From Pseudorhodobacter antarcticus (GTDB lineage: Bacteria > Pseudomonadota > Alphaproteobacteria > Rhodobacterales > Rhodobacteraceae): DNA of 20,774 nt. The DNA lies in contig CAMDHB010000017.1 of assembly GCA_945897655.1 (NCBI GenBank), forward strand, positions 1 through 20,774, in the 5' to 3' direction. The notes under the pieces are model-generated. The model was given only the letters and a program-made list of their open reading frames with translations, was not told the DNA's origin and made no database searches. Shown here one piece after another: positions 14,773 through 20,774 of the stretch. The number at the start of each line of letters is the position of its first letter. The first letter of the stretch is position 1. A program made the translations under genes and the position numbers.

Positions 14773-15684
14773 TCACTGCGCCGCTTTTTGCAGCGCAATC
14801 AAATCGTGAAGATAGGTCGCGAATTCGTCGCGCAGGTCGGGCCGCGCCAGACCAAAGGCCACAGTCGCCTGCAAGAAGCCCGCCTTGCTGCCGCAATCAT
14901 AACGCGTGCCCCGGAACCGGAAGCCGAACACGTTGCCAGGGGTCGATGCCTCTTCTGCAATGGCGTCGGTCAACTGGATCTCTCCGCCCGAACCCTGCCG
15001 CATCCGGTTCAGGTTCACCAGAACCTTGGGCGTCAGAATATAACGGCCAATGACCGCCAGGTTCGACGGAGGATCAACTTTCGGTTTTTCCACCATACCG
15101 CTGACTTGCAGGATCGACCCCATATCCTCGGCAACCTCAAGTATCCCATAGCTTGATGTCTTGTTGAACGGCACTTCCATCGCGGCGACCATATTACCGC
15201 CGGTCTGTTCATAGGCCTCGATCATCTGCTGCAACACCGGCTTGTCTGCGGCAATCACGTCATCGGGCAACAGCACCGCAAACGGCTCATCCCCGATCAA
15301 ACGCTTGGCACACCAAACGGCATGGCCCAGGCCCAGCGCGCGGTTCTGGCGGACATAGGCAATTGCGCCCGAATCCATGTTCGTATCGCGCAAAACCTCC
15401 AGCAGGTCATCCTTGCCTGCCCTGCGCAGCGCCGCTTCCAGTTCGGGCGAGTGGTCGAAGTAGTCTTCCAGCGCCGACTTGCCGCGCGCGGTCACAAAGA
15501 TGAACTCCTTGATCCCCGCTGCACGCGCCTCGTCAATGGCATACTGGATCAACGGGCGATCCACCAAGGTCATGATTTCTTTGGGGATTGCCTTGGTTGC
15601 CGGCAGGAAACGGGTCCCCATCCCAGCAACCGGAAAGACCGCTTTAGTAACTTTCTTGAACTTCGACTTGGTTGTTTTCCGCAT
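14773..15684 (-). CDS. galU: UTP-glucose-1-phosphate uridylyltransferase
   Basis: A 303-residue enzyme making UDP-glucose from UTP and glucose-1-phosphate for envelope glycans. The nucleotide-binding signature is FPVAGMGTRFLPATKAIPKEI (17-37). Further family features are ALGLGHAVWCAK, the VLLPDDVI metal and nucleotide segment, YGILEV, MVEKPKVDPPSNLAVIGRYIL and GGEIQLTDAI, ending with the RGTRYDCGSKAGFLQA motif. Length is normal for bacterial GalU. ATG 15684 is preferred, with GAGTGGTG just upstream; two GTG codons at 15693 and 15690 would add two or three residues. The Lys-rich N-terminus (KTTKSKFKK) is slightly longer than usual. A 14-base palindrome lies about 65 bases upstream. It heads a likely two-gene unit with glycosyltransferase copy A. 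Confidence 0.95.
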   Translation of the reverse strand: MRKTTKSKFKKVTKAVFPVAGMGTRFLPATKAIPKEIMTLVDRPLIQYAIDEARAAGIKEFIFVTARGKSALEDYFDHSPELEAALRRAGKDDLLEVLRDTNMDSGAIAYVRQNRALGLGHAVWCAKRLIGDEPFAVLLPDDVIAADKPVLQQMIEAYEQTGGNMVAAMEVPFNKTSSYGILEVAEDMGSILQVSGMVEKPKVDPPSNLAVIGRYILTPKVLVNLNRMRQGSGGEIQLTDAIAEEASTPGNVFGFRFRGTRYDCGSKAGFLQATVAFGLARPDLRDEFATYLHDLIALQKAAQ

Positions 15685-15747
15685 TTTCACCACTCAATGG
15701 CCGTTTGGCAGGCGTAAAGTCACACTGAACTGATAGCAAATCTTTCT

Positions 15748-15761
15748 GTCATAAGTATGAC
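15748..15761. promoter_or_regulatory. palindromic operator candidate upstream of galU
   Basis: GTCATA-AG-TATGAC is a perfect inverted repeat with a two-base centre. It is in the 186-195 base gap between the kdsB-like gene and galU (15685-15879), which shows no coding sequence and no convincing -35/-10 pair. Its position 64-77 bases upstream of the galU ATG suits a regulator site. Confidence 0.4.
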
Positions 15762-15879
15762 CTTTCGAGACAATCTGCCACTGATTTGCCCAAAATTCCA
15801 TCGACCTTTATGGTTTCGGCGGGTTCGAGCCAGTTCGTCAAGTGCTAAGGCCAGCATGCGCCAACTCTTGCCGCATCTC

Positions 15880-16668
15880 TCACCCCATCACCGTCATCAT
15901 TGCTTCAATGACGGGCACGTCCGAGGGGTTGTTCAACTCCCAGAACTGACGGCCCTTGGCGGACACTTCCACACACAATACTTGTCGCCCATTTTCAAGA
16001 AATCTTAACTGTTCAAGGCCTTCCAACCGCTCCAGCGGCCCGGTGGGCCAGGATGGATAGGCCGCCAGAGCGGCAGGCCGGTAGGCATAAACCCCGACAT
16101 GATGGAAAACCGGTGTAGGCTCCTCGTCGGCAAACTCGCGGCCAGTAAAGGGAATCACCTCTTTGCTGAAGTACAGGCCCCGCATACCCGCCCCGAACAC
16201 TGCCGTCGTCCCGCCCACACGGCCCGCACGACGGTCGGCCAGCAACCCGGCCAACATCTTGCCATCGCAGCGCAGTACAGGCGTTGCGATATCGGCCCCG
16301 GTGTCCGCCAGCAACCCCGCCACCAGCCCCTCGACAAACCACGCGGGCGTCAGCGGCGCGTCGCCTTGGAGGTTCACCACCACCTCATACCCCGGCAAGG
16401 CCAGCGCAACCTCGGCGCACCGTTCTGTACCGTTCTGGCAGTCGCTCGATGTCATCACGACCTCGGCGCCAAATCCAGCAGCATGATCGGCTATCCGCGC
16501 ATCGTCGGTTGCAACCACCACGCGGTCAATGCCCTTGACCGCCATCGCAGCCTCCCACGACCGCCGTATCAGGGTCTTCTCCCCATCAGGTCCCTTCAAG
16601 GACACAAGCGGCTTGCCTGGATAGCGGGTACTGGCATAGCGGGCCGGAATGGCGATCAGAACGCTCAT
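15880..16668 (-). CDS. kdsB: KdsB-like 3-deoxy-manno-octulosonate cytidylyltransferase (divergent subfamily)
   Basis: A 262-residue cytidylyltransferase that probably activates Kdo or a related ulosonic acid with CTP. The KdsB start IPARYASTRYPGKPL (7-21) is clear, as are VVVATDD (50-56), SSDCQNGTERCAEV (74-87), FHHVGVYAYRPAAL (188-201) and LERLEGLEQLRFLENG (212-227). Two places differ from canonical KdsB. QGDEP is QGDAP here (101-105). The C-terminal GVDTPED motif, whose first Asp is a metal ligand, is replaced by ELNNPSD (244-250). The substrate may therefore be a modified Kdo-like sugar. Its ATG overlaps the cysQ stop by ATGA (16665-16668), so the two genes are coupled. About 190 bases separate it from galU. 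Confidence 0.8.
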   Translation of the reverse strand: MSVLIAIPARYASTRYPGKPLVSLKGPDGEKTLIRRSWEAAMAVKGIDRVVVATDDARIADHAAGFGAEVVMTSSDCQNGTERCAEVALALPGYEVVVNLQGDAPLTPAWFVEGLVAGLLADTGADIATPVLRCDGKMLAGLLADRRAGRVGGTTAVFGAGMRGLYFSKEVIPFTGREFADEEPTPVFHHVGVYAYRPAALAAYPSWPTGPLERLEGLEQLRFLENGRQVLCVEVSAKGRQFWELNNPSDVPVIEAMMTVMG

Positions 16669-17459
16669 GCCTTCAACACCACGCCGGGGGCAAATGCGAT
16701 GAAGAACGGGTTGTCCCAGCCCGCCTTGCCATAGGCCAGCGGTGTGTGGTCATCAAACCGCACAACTTGGCCCCCGGCACCGCGCAATATCGCATCCCCC
16801 GCCGCCGTATCCCATTCCATCGTGCGCCCAAGGCGCGGGTACAGATCCGCCTCCCCCGTCGCCACCAGACAGAACTTCAGGCTGGACCCGGCACTCGTCA
16901 TGTCCTTGACGCTGTATTTGGCGATGTAGTCATCCGTCGCCGCATCACGGTGGCTCTTGCTCGCCACCACCATCAGTGCCGCATTGTCCGGCTTGGTGAC
17001 CGAAATCACGACCTGCGCGCCTACCACGGCCTTATCCATCGCGCCGGTCTCTTCCACGGCCACGCCATCCTCGCGCGTGTAAAACAGCCGCCCCTGTGCC
17101 GGGGCATAAACCACACTACGCACCGGCACACCGTTTTCGACATAGGCGATGTTCACCGTGAAATCGCCCCGCCGCTGCACAAACTCCTTGGTGCCATCCA
17201 GAGGGTCCACAATCAGGAAAGTCTGCGCTGTCAGGGCATGGCTCGCCGCCTGCTCTTCGGTGATCAGCACGACCTCTGGGAACTCGGCCCGCAACCCGGC
17301 CGAAATGATCGCATCCGCCGCCTCGTCGGCAATCGTCACGGGGCTCGCATCGCTTTTGGATTTCACCTCGAAATCGGGCCCGCTGTAAACCTCCATGATG
17401 CGGTCACCCGCCTCCAGCGCCAGGCGGCGGATGATCGGGATCAAGCGGGAATAATCCAT
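16665..17459 (-). CDS. cysQ: 3'(2'),5'-bisphosphate nucleotidase (PAP phosphatase)
   Basis: A 264-residue inositol-monophosphatase-superfamily enzyme of the CysQ type. It hydrolyses 3'-phosphoadenosine 5'-phosphate, the by-product of PAPS-dependent sulfotransferases and PAPS reductase, to AMP. Metal-site motifs are KSDASPVTIADEAAD (35-49), LITEEQ with E68 and E69, the signature VDPLDGTKEF (84-93) and EWDTAAGDAIL (215-225). The KEF after DGT is typical of CysQ and unlike inositol monophosphatase. ATG 17459 has an excellent Shine-Dalgarno, AAGGAG, five bases upstream. It heads a two-gene unit with the kdsB-like gene and diverges from the permease. With a sulfotransferase in the same locus, a role in clearing PAP made during glycan sulfation is a reasonable inference; a general cysteine-pathway role is the alternative. 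Confidence 0.92.
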   Translation of the reverse strand: MDYSRLIPIIRRLALEAGDRIMEVYSGPDFEVKSKSDASPVTIADEAADAIISAGLRAEFPEVVLITEEQAASHALTAQTFLIVDPLDGTKEFVQRRGDFTVNIAYVENGVPVRSVVYAPAQGRLFYTREDGVAVEETGAMDKAVVGAQVVISVTKPDNAALMVVASKSHRDAATDDYIAKYSVKDMTSAGSSLKFCLVATGEADLYPRLGRTMEWDTAAGDAILRGAGGQVVRFDDHTPLAYGKAGWDNPFFIAFAPGVVLKA

Positions 17460-17500
17460 TTTTGCTCCTTGGCGGGGCCCGGCTCCGGCCGGCCAACCCC

Positions 17501-17513
17501 ATCATTGAATGAT
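17501..17513. promoter_or_regulatory. palindromic operator candidate between cysQ and the permease
   Basis: ATCATT-G-AATGAT is a perfect 6+1+6 inverted repeat in the 151-base divergent gap. It overlaps the -35 hexamer of the permease promoter and ends 42 bases upstream of the cysQ start, so one bound regulator could affect both genes. Confidence 0.45.
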
Positions 17514-17533
17514 TTTCGATTTGCGCATATCAT
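17505..17533 (+). promoter_or_regulatory. sigma-70-type promoter for the capsule-type permease
   Basis: TTGAAT (17505-17510) and TATCAT (17528-17533) are separated by exactly 17 bases; they match four and five of six consensus bases. Transcription would start near 17540, giving a leader of about 70 bases to ATG 17611. Confidence 0.5.
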
Positions 17534-17610
17534 CGAGGATAAGGGAACAGCAAGATTTCCCGGTGTAAAACAGGGAGCGACCGCTGGTTGGTCGCCAAAA
17601 GGGCAGGCAA

Positions 17611-18432
17611 ATGTTCCTTCCGTCAGCGCCAAAGTCAAATACCCAAAGCCTGTTTTCGACGTTGGAACTGATCTTCCATGTCGCGGTCCGCGACATACGC
17701 ATGGCCAACAGCAATGCCGTGGTCGGCCTTGTTGTAAATGTGCTGCAATCCAGCATGATGCTGGCCACTTTCTATTTCATTTTCTACGTCCTCGGCTTTC
17801 GTGGGTCCGCCGTCCGGGGCGATTACATGCTGTACATGATGTCCGGCATCTTCATGTACATGACCCATGTGAAGACTGTCCGCGCCGTGTCCAAGGCCGA
17901 GGGGCCAACCTCTGCCATGATGAAACACGCCCCCATGAACACAGTTGTGGCCATCGGTGGGCAGGCGCTTGCTGCCCTCTACCAACAGGTCCTGTCCTGT
18001 CTGGTTATCCTGTTCCTCTACAACACCCTGTTCACAAGGATCGAGATCGAGTTTCCTGTCGCCGCCTTTGGCATGCTGCTGCTGGCCTGGATCACCGGCA
18101 TCGGGGTCGGGATGATCTTCAAGGCTGCCATGCCTTGGGCCCCGGATTTTTTCCGCGTGGCGATGACCGTCTATACAACGGTAAACATGATCGCCTCAGG
18201 CAAAATGTTCCTGGCCAACGCCTTGCCAACCTCGATCATGTTCTGGTTCTCGTGGAACCCGTTGTTCCACCTCATAGATCAGACCCGGGGGTTTGTTTTC
18301 CTGAACTACAGCCCCCATTACACCTCGGTCAGCTATGCTGCGATCGTGGGCGCGGTCCTGATATTCTTTGGGCTGTTGGGCGACACATTTACCCGGCAGT
18401 ACGCCTCGGCCAGTTGGAGCGCGGGCAAGTAA
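17611..18432 (+). CDS. ABC-2 type polysaccharide export permease (KpsM-like)
   Basis: A 273-residue inner-membrane protein of the ABC-2 permease family, most like capsule or surface-polysaccharide exporters (KpsM/Wzm type). After a cytoplasmic N-terminus with an amphipathic stretch (LELIFHVAVRDIRMANSNA), about six hydrophobic segments can be seen. They lie near residues 38-66, 72-90, 112-140, 149-170, 178-200 and 245-262. The WNPLFHLIDQTRGFVFLNY segment before the last one is typical of KpsM-like permeases. The partner ATPase and the periplasmic export proteins are not next to it. The start ATG 17611 has only a weak purine-rich AGGGCAGG before it. It diverges from cysQ and converges, four bases apart, with a small unknown gene. 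The exported substrate is unknown; a glycan made by the neighbouring enzymes is inferred. Confidence 0.85.
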   Translation: MFLPSAPKSNTQSLFSTLELIFHVAVRDIRMANSNAVVGLVVNVLQSSMMLATFYFIFYVLGFRGSAVRGDYMLYMMSGIFMYMTHVKTVRAVSKAEGPTSAMMKHAPMNTVVAIGGQALAALYQQVLSCLVILFLYNTLFTRIEIEFPVAAFGMLLLAWITGIGVGMIFKAAMPWAPDFFRVAMTVYTTVNMIASGKMFLANALPTSIMFWFSWNPLFHLIDQTRGFVFLNYSPHYTSVSYAAIVGAVLIFFGLLGDTFTRQYASASWSAGK

Positions 18433-18436
18433 CCGG

Positions 18437-18709
18437 CTATCGTCCACCGTTCAGATCGGCCAGCAAAAGATCGCGCTCCTCGCGGTCGGTCAGGTCTGCG
18501 GCAATCGCCTGGGCCTGCGATTCGTGCTGGGTTGCGCCAACCAGATCGCCCGCAACCCAGCAAGACCGCGCCACCTGCCAGTGCGCACGCGAGGCATGGG
18601 CCAGAAGGACCATCTGCAAATCCTCGTCACTGCTACGCCCCGGTTTATCCAGCAGCGCCCAGACCGCATTGAAGAACCCCGCCGCCATCTTCCGGTTCTC
18701 CTCTGACAT
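18437..18709 (-). CDS. small uncharacterised helical protein
   Basis: A 90-residue soluble protein of unknown function. It begins MSEENRKMAAGFFNAVW and contains LDKPGRSSDEDLQMVLLAHASRAHWQVA, followed by AGDLVGATQHESQAQAIAADL. The layout is nearly all alpha-helical, with an Ala-rich second half that looks like one helix-turn-helix repeat of the TPR kind. The AHAS-x-x-HW motif reminds me of a family of small unknown proteins in actinobacteria and proteobacteria, usually longer than this one; I am not certain of the link. ATG 18709 is chosen because AGAGGG lies six bases upstream; the frame continues upstream to 18751 without a better site. It ends at TAG four bases after the permease stop (convergent) and diverges from dnaK. 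No signal peptide or membrane segment is seen. Confidence 0.6.
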   Translation of the reverse strand: MSEENRKMAAGFFNAVWALLDKPGRSSDEDLQMVLLAHASRAHWQVARSCWVAGDLVGATQHESQAQAIAADLTDREERDLLLADLNGGR

Positions 18710-18799
18710 TGCGCGCCCTCTTTTTTGGCTTCGGCCCAGCTTTGCCGCCACAAGCTCGATTTTTCACTATCTGCAGTTCGCTTTCCACACCGTACGCTG

Positions 18800-18828
18800 C
18801 TTGCAGCACCCCCCTGCCCTCCTTATAT
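18800..18828 (+). promoter_or_regulatory. dnaK: RpoH (heat-shock sigma factor) promoter for dnaK
   Basis: CTTG (18800-18803), then 18 bases, then CTTATAT (18822-18828) matches the alphaproteobacterial RpoH form I know, CTTG-N17/18-CYTATVT. Transcription would begin near 18836, with a leader of about 115 bases before the dnaK ATG. This is the expected control of dnaK. Confidence 0.7.
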
Positions 18829-18848
18829 ACGCCCAGAAGCCGGATCGG

Positions 18849-18923
18849 GTGCCACATTTGGCAACACTCTTTCTGGTTCTCACCGGGATCGGGGTCGGAT
18901 GCCTGATTGGGTCCGCCCTTTAA
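18849..18923 (+). other. possible 24-residue hydrophobic micro-ORF in the dnaK leader
   Basis: GTG 18849 to TAA 18921-18923 encodes MPHLATLFLVLTGIGVGCLI plus GSAL. This is a single transmembrane-like segment with a glycine pattern (GxGxGxxxG). A TTG at 18858 is an alternative start. The ribosome-binding site is poor. It ends 26 bases before dnaK, inside the predicted leader. It may be a chance frame. Confidence 0.2.
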
Positions 18924-18949
18924 CATCGCCTAAGCAAAGGTAGCATATC

Positions 18950-20774
18950 ATGGCTAAAATCATCGGGATCGACCTGGGGACCACAAACTCTTGCGTCGCC
19001 ATCATGGACGGCGCAGCGCCCCGCATCATCGAAAACTCGGAAGGCGCGCGCACCACGCCCTCGATCGTCGCCTTCACCGAGAATGAGCGTCTGGTCGGAC
19101 AAGCCGCCAAACGGCAGGCCGTCACCAACGCCTCCAACACCATTTTCGCCGTCAAGCGTCTGATCGGTCGCCGTTACGACGATCCGATGATCGTCAAGGA
19201 TCAAAAGCATCTGTCCTACAAGGTCGTCAACGGCGGCAACGGCGACGCCTGGGTCGAAGCGCGCGGCGACAAATACTCCCCCGCCCAGGTTTCTGCGGTC
19301 GTCCTGCAGAAAATGAAGGAAACGGCTGAGGCTTATCTGGGTGAAACCGTCACCCAGGCCGTCATCACCGTCCCCGCCTATTTCAACGACGCCCAGCGTC
19401 AGGCAACCAAGGACGCGGGCAAGATCGCTGGCCTTGAGGTTCTGCGTATCATCAACGAACCGACCGCTGCCGCGCTGGCCTACGGCCTGGACAAGAAAGA
19501 AGCCCGCACCATCGCCGTCTATGACCTTGGCGGCGGCACCTTCGACATCACCATTCTGGAGATTGACGACGGCCTGTTCGAAGTGAAATCCACCAACGGC
19601 GACACCTTCCTGGGTGGCGAAGACTTTGACATGCGCATCGTCGAGTATCTGGCGAATGAGTTCAAGAAAGAGCACGGCGTTGACCTGACCTTGGACAAAA
19701 TGGCCCTGCAGCGCCTGAAAGAGGCTGCTGAAAAGGCCAAGATCGAACTCTCGAACTCGACCCAGACCGAAATCAACCAGCCCTTCATCAGCATGGACCG
19801 CAACACCGGGCAGCCTCTGCACCTGGTGGTCAAACTGACCCGCGCCAAGCTGGAAAGCTTGGTCGATGACCTGATCAAGAAGTCGATCAAGCCCTGCCAG
19901 GCCGCGCTCAAGGATGCCGGTCTGTCGATCTCAGACATCGACGAGGTTGTTCTGGTCGGCGGCATGACCCGCATGCCCCGCGTGATCGAAGAAGTGACCA
20001 AGCTGTTCGGCAAGGACCCGCACAAAGGTGTGAACCCCGACGAAGTGGTTGCCGCCGGTGCCGCCATTCAGGCAGGCGTTCTGCAAGGCGACGTCAAAGA
20101 CGTGGTCCTGCTCGACGTGACGCCGCTGTCCCTGGGCATCGAAACCCTGGGTGGCGTCTTCACCCGCCTGATCGACCGCAACACCACGATCCCTACCAAA
20201 AAGTCGCAGATCTTCTCGACCGCCGAAGACAACCAGAACGCCGTGACCCTGCGTGTGTTCCAGGGCGAGCGTGAAATGGCCGCCGACAACAAGATGCTGG
20301 GCCAGTTCAACCTTGAATCCATCCCGCCCGCCCCCCGTGGCATGCCGCAGATCGAAGTCACCTTTGATATCGACGCCAACGGCATTGTGACGGTCAAGGC
20401 CAAGGACAAAGGCACGAACAAGGAACAGGCGATCACCATTCAGGCCTCGGGTGGTCTGTCGGATGAGGATATCGACAAGATGGTCAAGGACGCCGAGGCC
20501 AACGCCGACGCCGACAAGGCCCGCCGTGAATTGGTCGAGACCAAGAATCAGGCCGAAAGCCTGCTGCACTCGACCAAGAAATCGCTCGCCGAACATTCCG
20601 ACAAGGTCGATCCTTCGACGGTCGAGATGATCGAACTCGCGATGTCCGCGCTGGAAGATACGGTCAAGACCGAGGACGCCGGCAAGATCAAGGGTGGCAT
20701 CCAGAACCTGACCGACGCCGCCATGAAACTGGGCGAGGCGATCTACAAGGCCACCGCTGATCAGCAGGAAGGCC
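18950..20774 (+). CDS. dnaK: molecular chaperone DnaK (Hsp70), 3' end outside window
   Basis: The first 608 codons of a protein expected to be about 635-640 residues; the frame is open to the window edge. DnaK is the ATP-driven cytoplasmic chaperone working with DnaJ and GrpE. The nucleotide-binding domain begins MAKIIGIDLGTTNSCVAIMDG. Further Hsp70 signatures are VITVPAYFNDAQRQATKDAG, IINEPTAAALAYGLDKK, YDLGGGTFDITIL and EVVLVGGMTRMPRV. The linker DVVLLDVTPLSLGIETLGG leads into the substrate-binding domain (TLRVFQGERE, FDIDANGIVTVKAKDKGT) and the helical lid. Only the variable C-terminal tail is missing. ATG 18950 has AAAGG at 18936-18940 as ribosome site. It is transcribed from the RpoH-type promoter at 18800-18828; dnaJ probably follows beyond the window. 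Confidence 0.99.
   Translation, partial: MAKIIGIDLGTTNSCVAIMDGAAPRIIENSEGARTTPSIVAFTENERLVGQAAKRQAVTNASNTIFAVKRLIGRRYDDPMIVKDQKHLSYKVVNGGNGDAWVEARGDKYSPAQVSAVVLQKMKETAEAYLGETVTQAVITVPAYFNDAQRQATKDAGKIAGLEVLRIINEPTAAALAYGLDKKEARTIAVYDLGGGTFDITILEIDDGLFEVKSTNGDTFLGGEDFDMRIVEYLANEFKKEHGVDLTLDKMALQRLKEAAEKAKIELSNSTQTEINQPFISMDRNTGQPLHLVVKLTRAKLESLVDDLIKKSIKPCQAALKDAGLSISDIDEVVLVGGMTRMPRVIEEVTKLFGKDPHKGVNPDEVVAAGAAIQAGVLQGDVKDVVLLDVTPLSLGIETLGGVFTRLIDRNTTIPTKKSQIFSTAEDNQNAVTLRVFQGEREMAADNKMLGQFNLESIPPAPRGMPQIEVTFDIDANGIVTVKAKDKGTNKEQAITIQASGGLSDEDIDKMVKDAEANADADKARRELVETKNQAESLLHSTKKSLAEHSDKVDPSTVEMIELAMSALEDTVKTEDAGKIKGGIQNLTDAAMKLGEAIYKATADQQEG

Noticed and set aside
15838..15847. A half-site like the CIRCE heat-shock element (GTGCTAA) upstream of galU.
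   Set aside because: The complementary left arm is missing, so it is not a CIRCE element.
16746..18923. A 725-codon open frame on the plus strand.
   Set aside because: It runs antisense through cysQ, then out of frame through the permease and the small gene. Its sequence is Arg/His/Pro-rich and resembles no protein. Only its last 24 codons are kept as a separate micro-ORF candidate.

Overview
The window looks like the chromosome of an alphaproteobacterium of the Rhodobacteraceae (Roseobacter group). The reasons are high G+C, tightly overlapping genes, a short RNase D next to kdsD-lptC-lptA-lptB-hpf-ptsN, a RpoH-type promoter of the alphaproteobacterial form before dnaK, and sulfotransferase and DUF5927-type glycosyltransferase families that I associate with this group. 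This assignment is inferred from gene content and recalled protein families, not from a database search. No tRNA, rRNA, insertion sequence, CRISPR array or phage gene is visible. No stretch above 300 bases lacks a gene; the longest gaps are about 240 bases before dnaK, 225 before hpf and about 208 between two paralogous glycosyltransferases.

Region 1 (1-4439, + strand) is amino-sugar catabolism. The tail of a Gfo/Idh/MocA oxidoreductase is followed by a SIS-domain glucosamine-6-phosphate deaminase/isomerase candidate, a ROK-family N-acetylglucosamine kinase candidate and NagA. Successive genes share ATGA stop/start overlaps. Together they would phosphorylate GlcNAc, deacetylate GlcNAc-6-P and convert GlcN-6-P to fructose-6-P. 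A lone XdhC/CoxI-family gene follows.

Region 2 (4506-9276, + strand) is envelope biogenesis and housekeeping. It holds a short RNase D (TTG start), kdsD (arabinose-5-phosphate isomerase, the first committed Kdo step) and lptC-lptA-lptB (lipopolysaccharide transport to the outer membrane), all overlapping. After a 225-base gap come hpf (ribosome hibernation) and ptsN (EIIA-Ntr). rpoN, which sits between lptB and hpf in many proteobacteria, is absent here.

Region 3 (9305-18432) looks like a surface-glycan locus. On the minus strand, read from right to left, are cysQ, a KdsB-like cytidylyltransferase, galU, a GT2-type glycosyltransferase (copy A), its tandem paralogue (copy B), a GT14/DUF5927 glycosyltransferase and a two-part sulfotransferase. 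A capsule-type ABC-2 permease diverges from cysQ on the plus strand. A PAPS-dependent sulfotransferase and CysQ, which removes the by-product PAP, in one locus suggest a sulfated glycan. This is the most interesting part of the window, and it is inference.

Region 4 (18437-20774) has a small unknown gene convergent with the permease, then a good RpoH-type promoter and dnaK, cut by the window edge after 608 codons.
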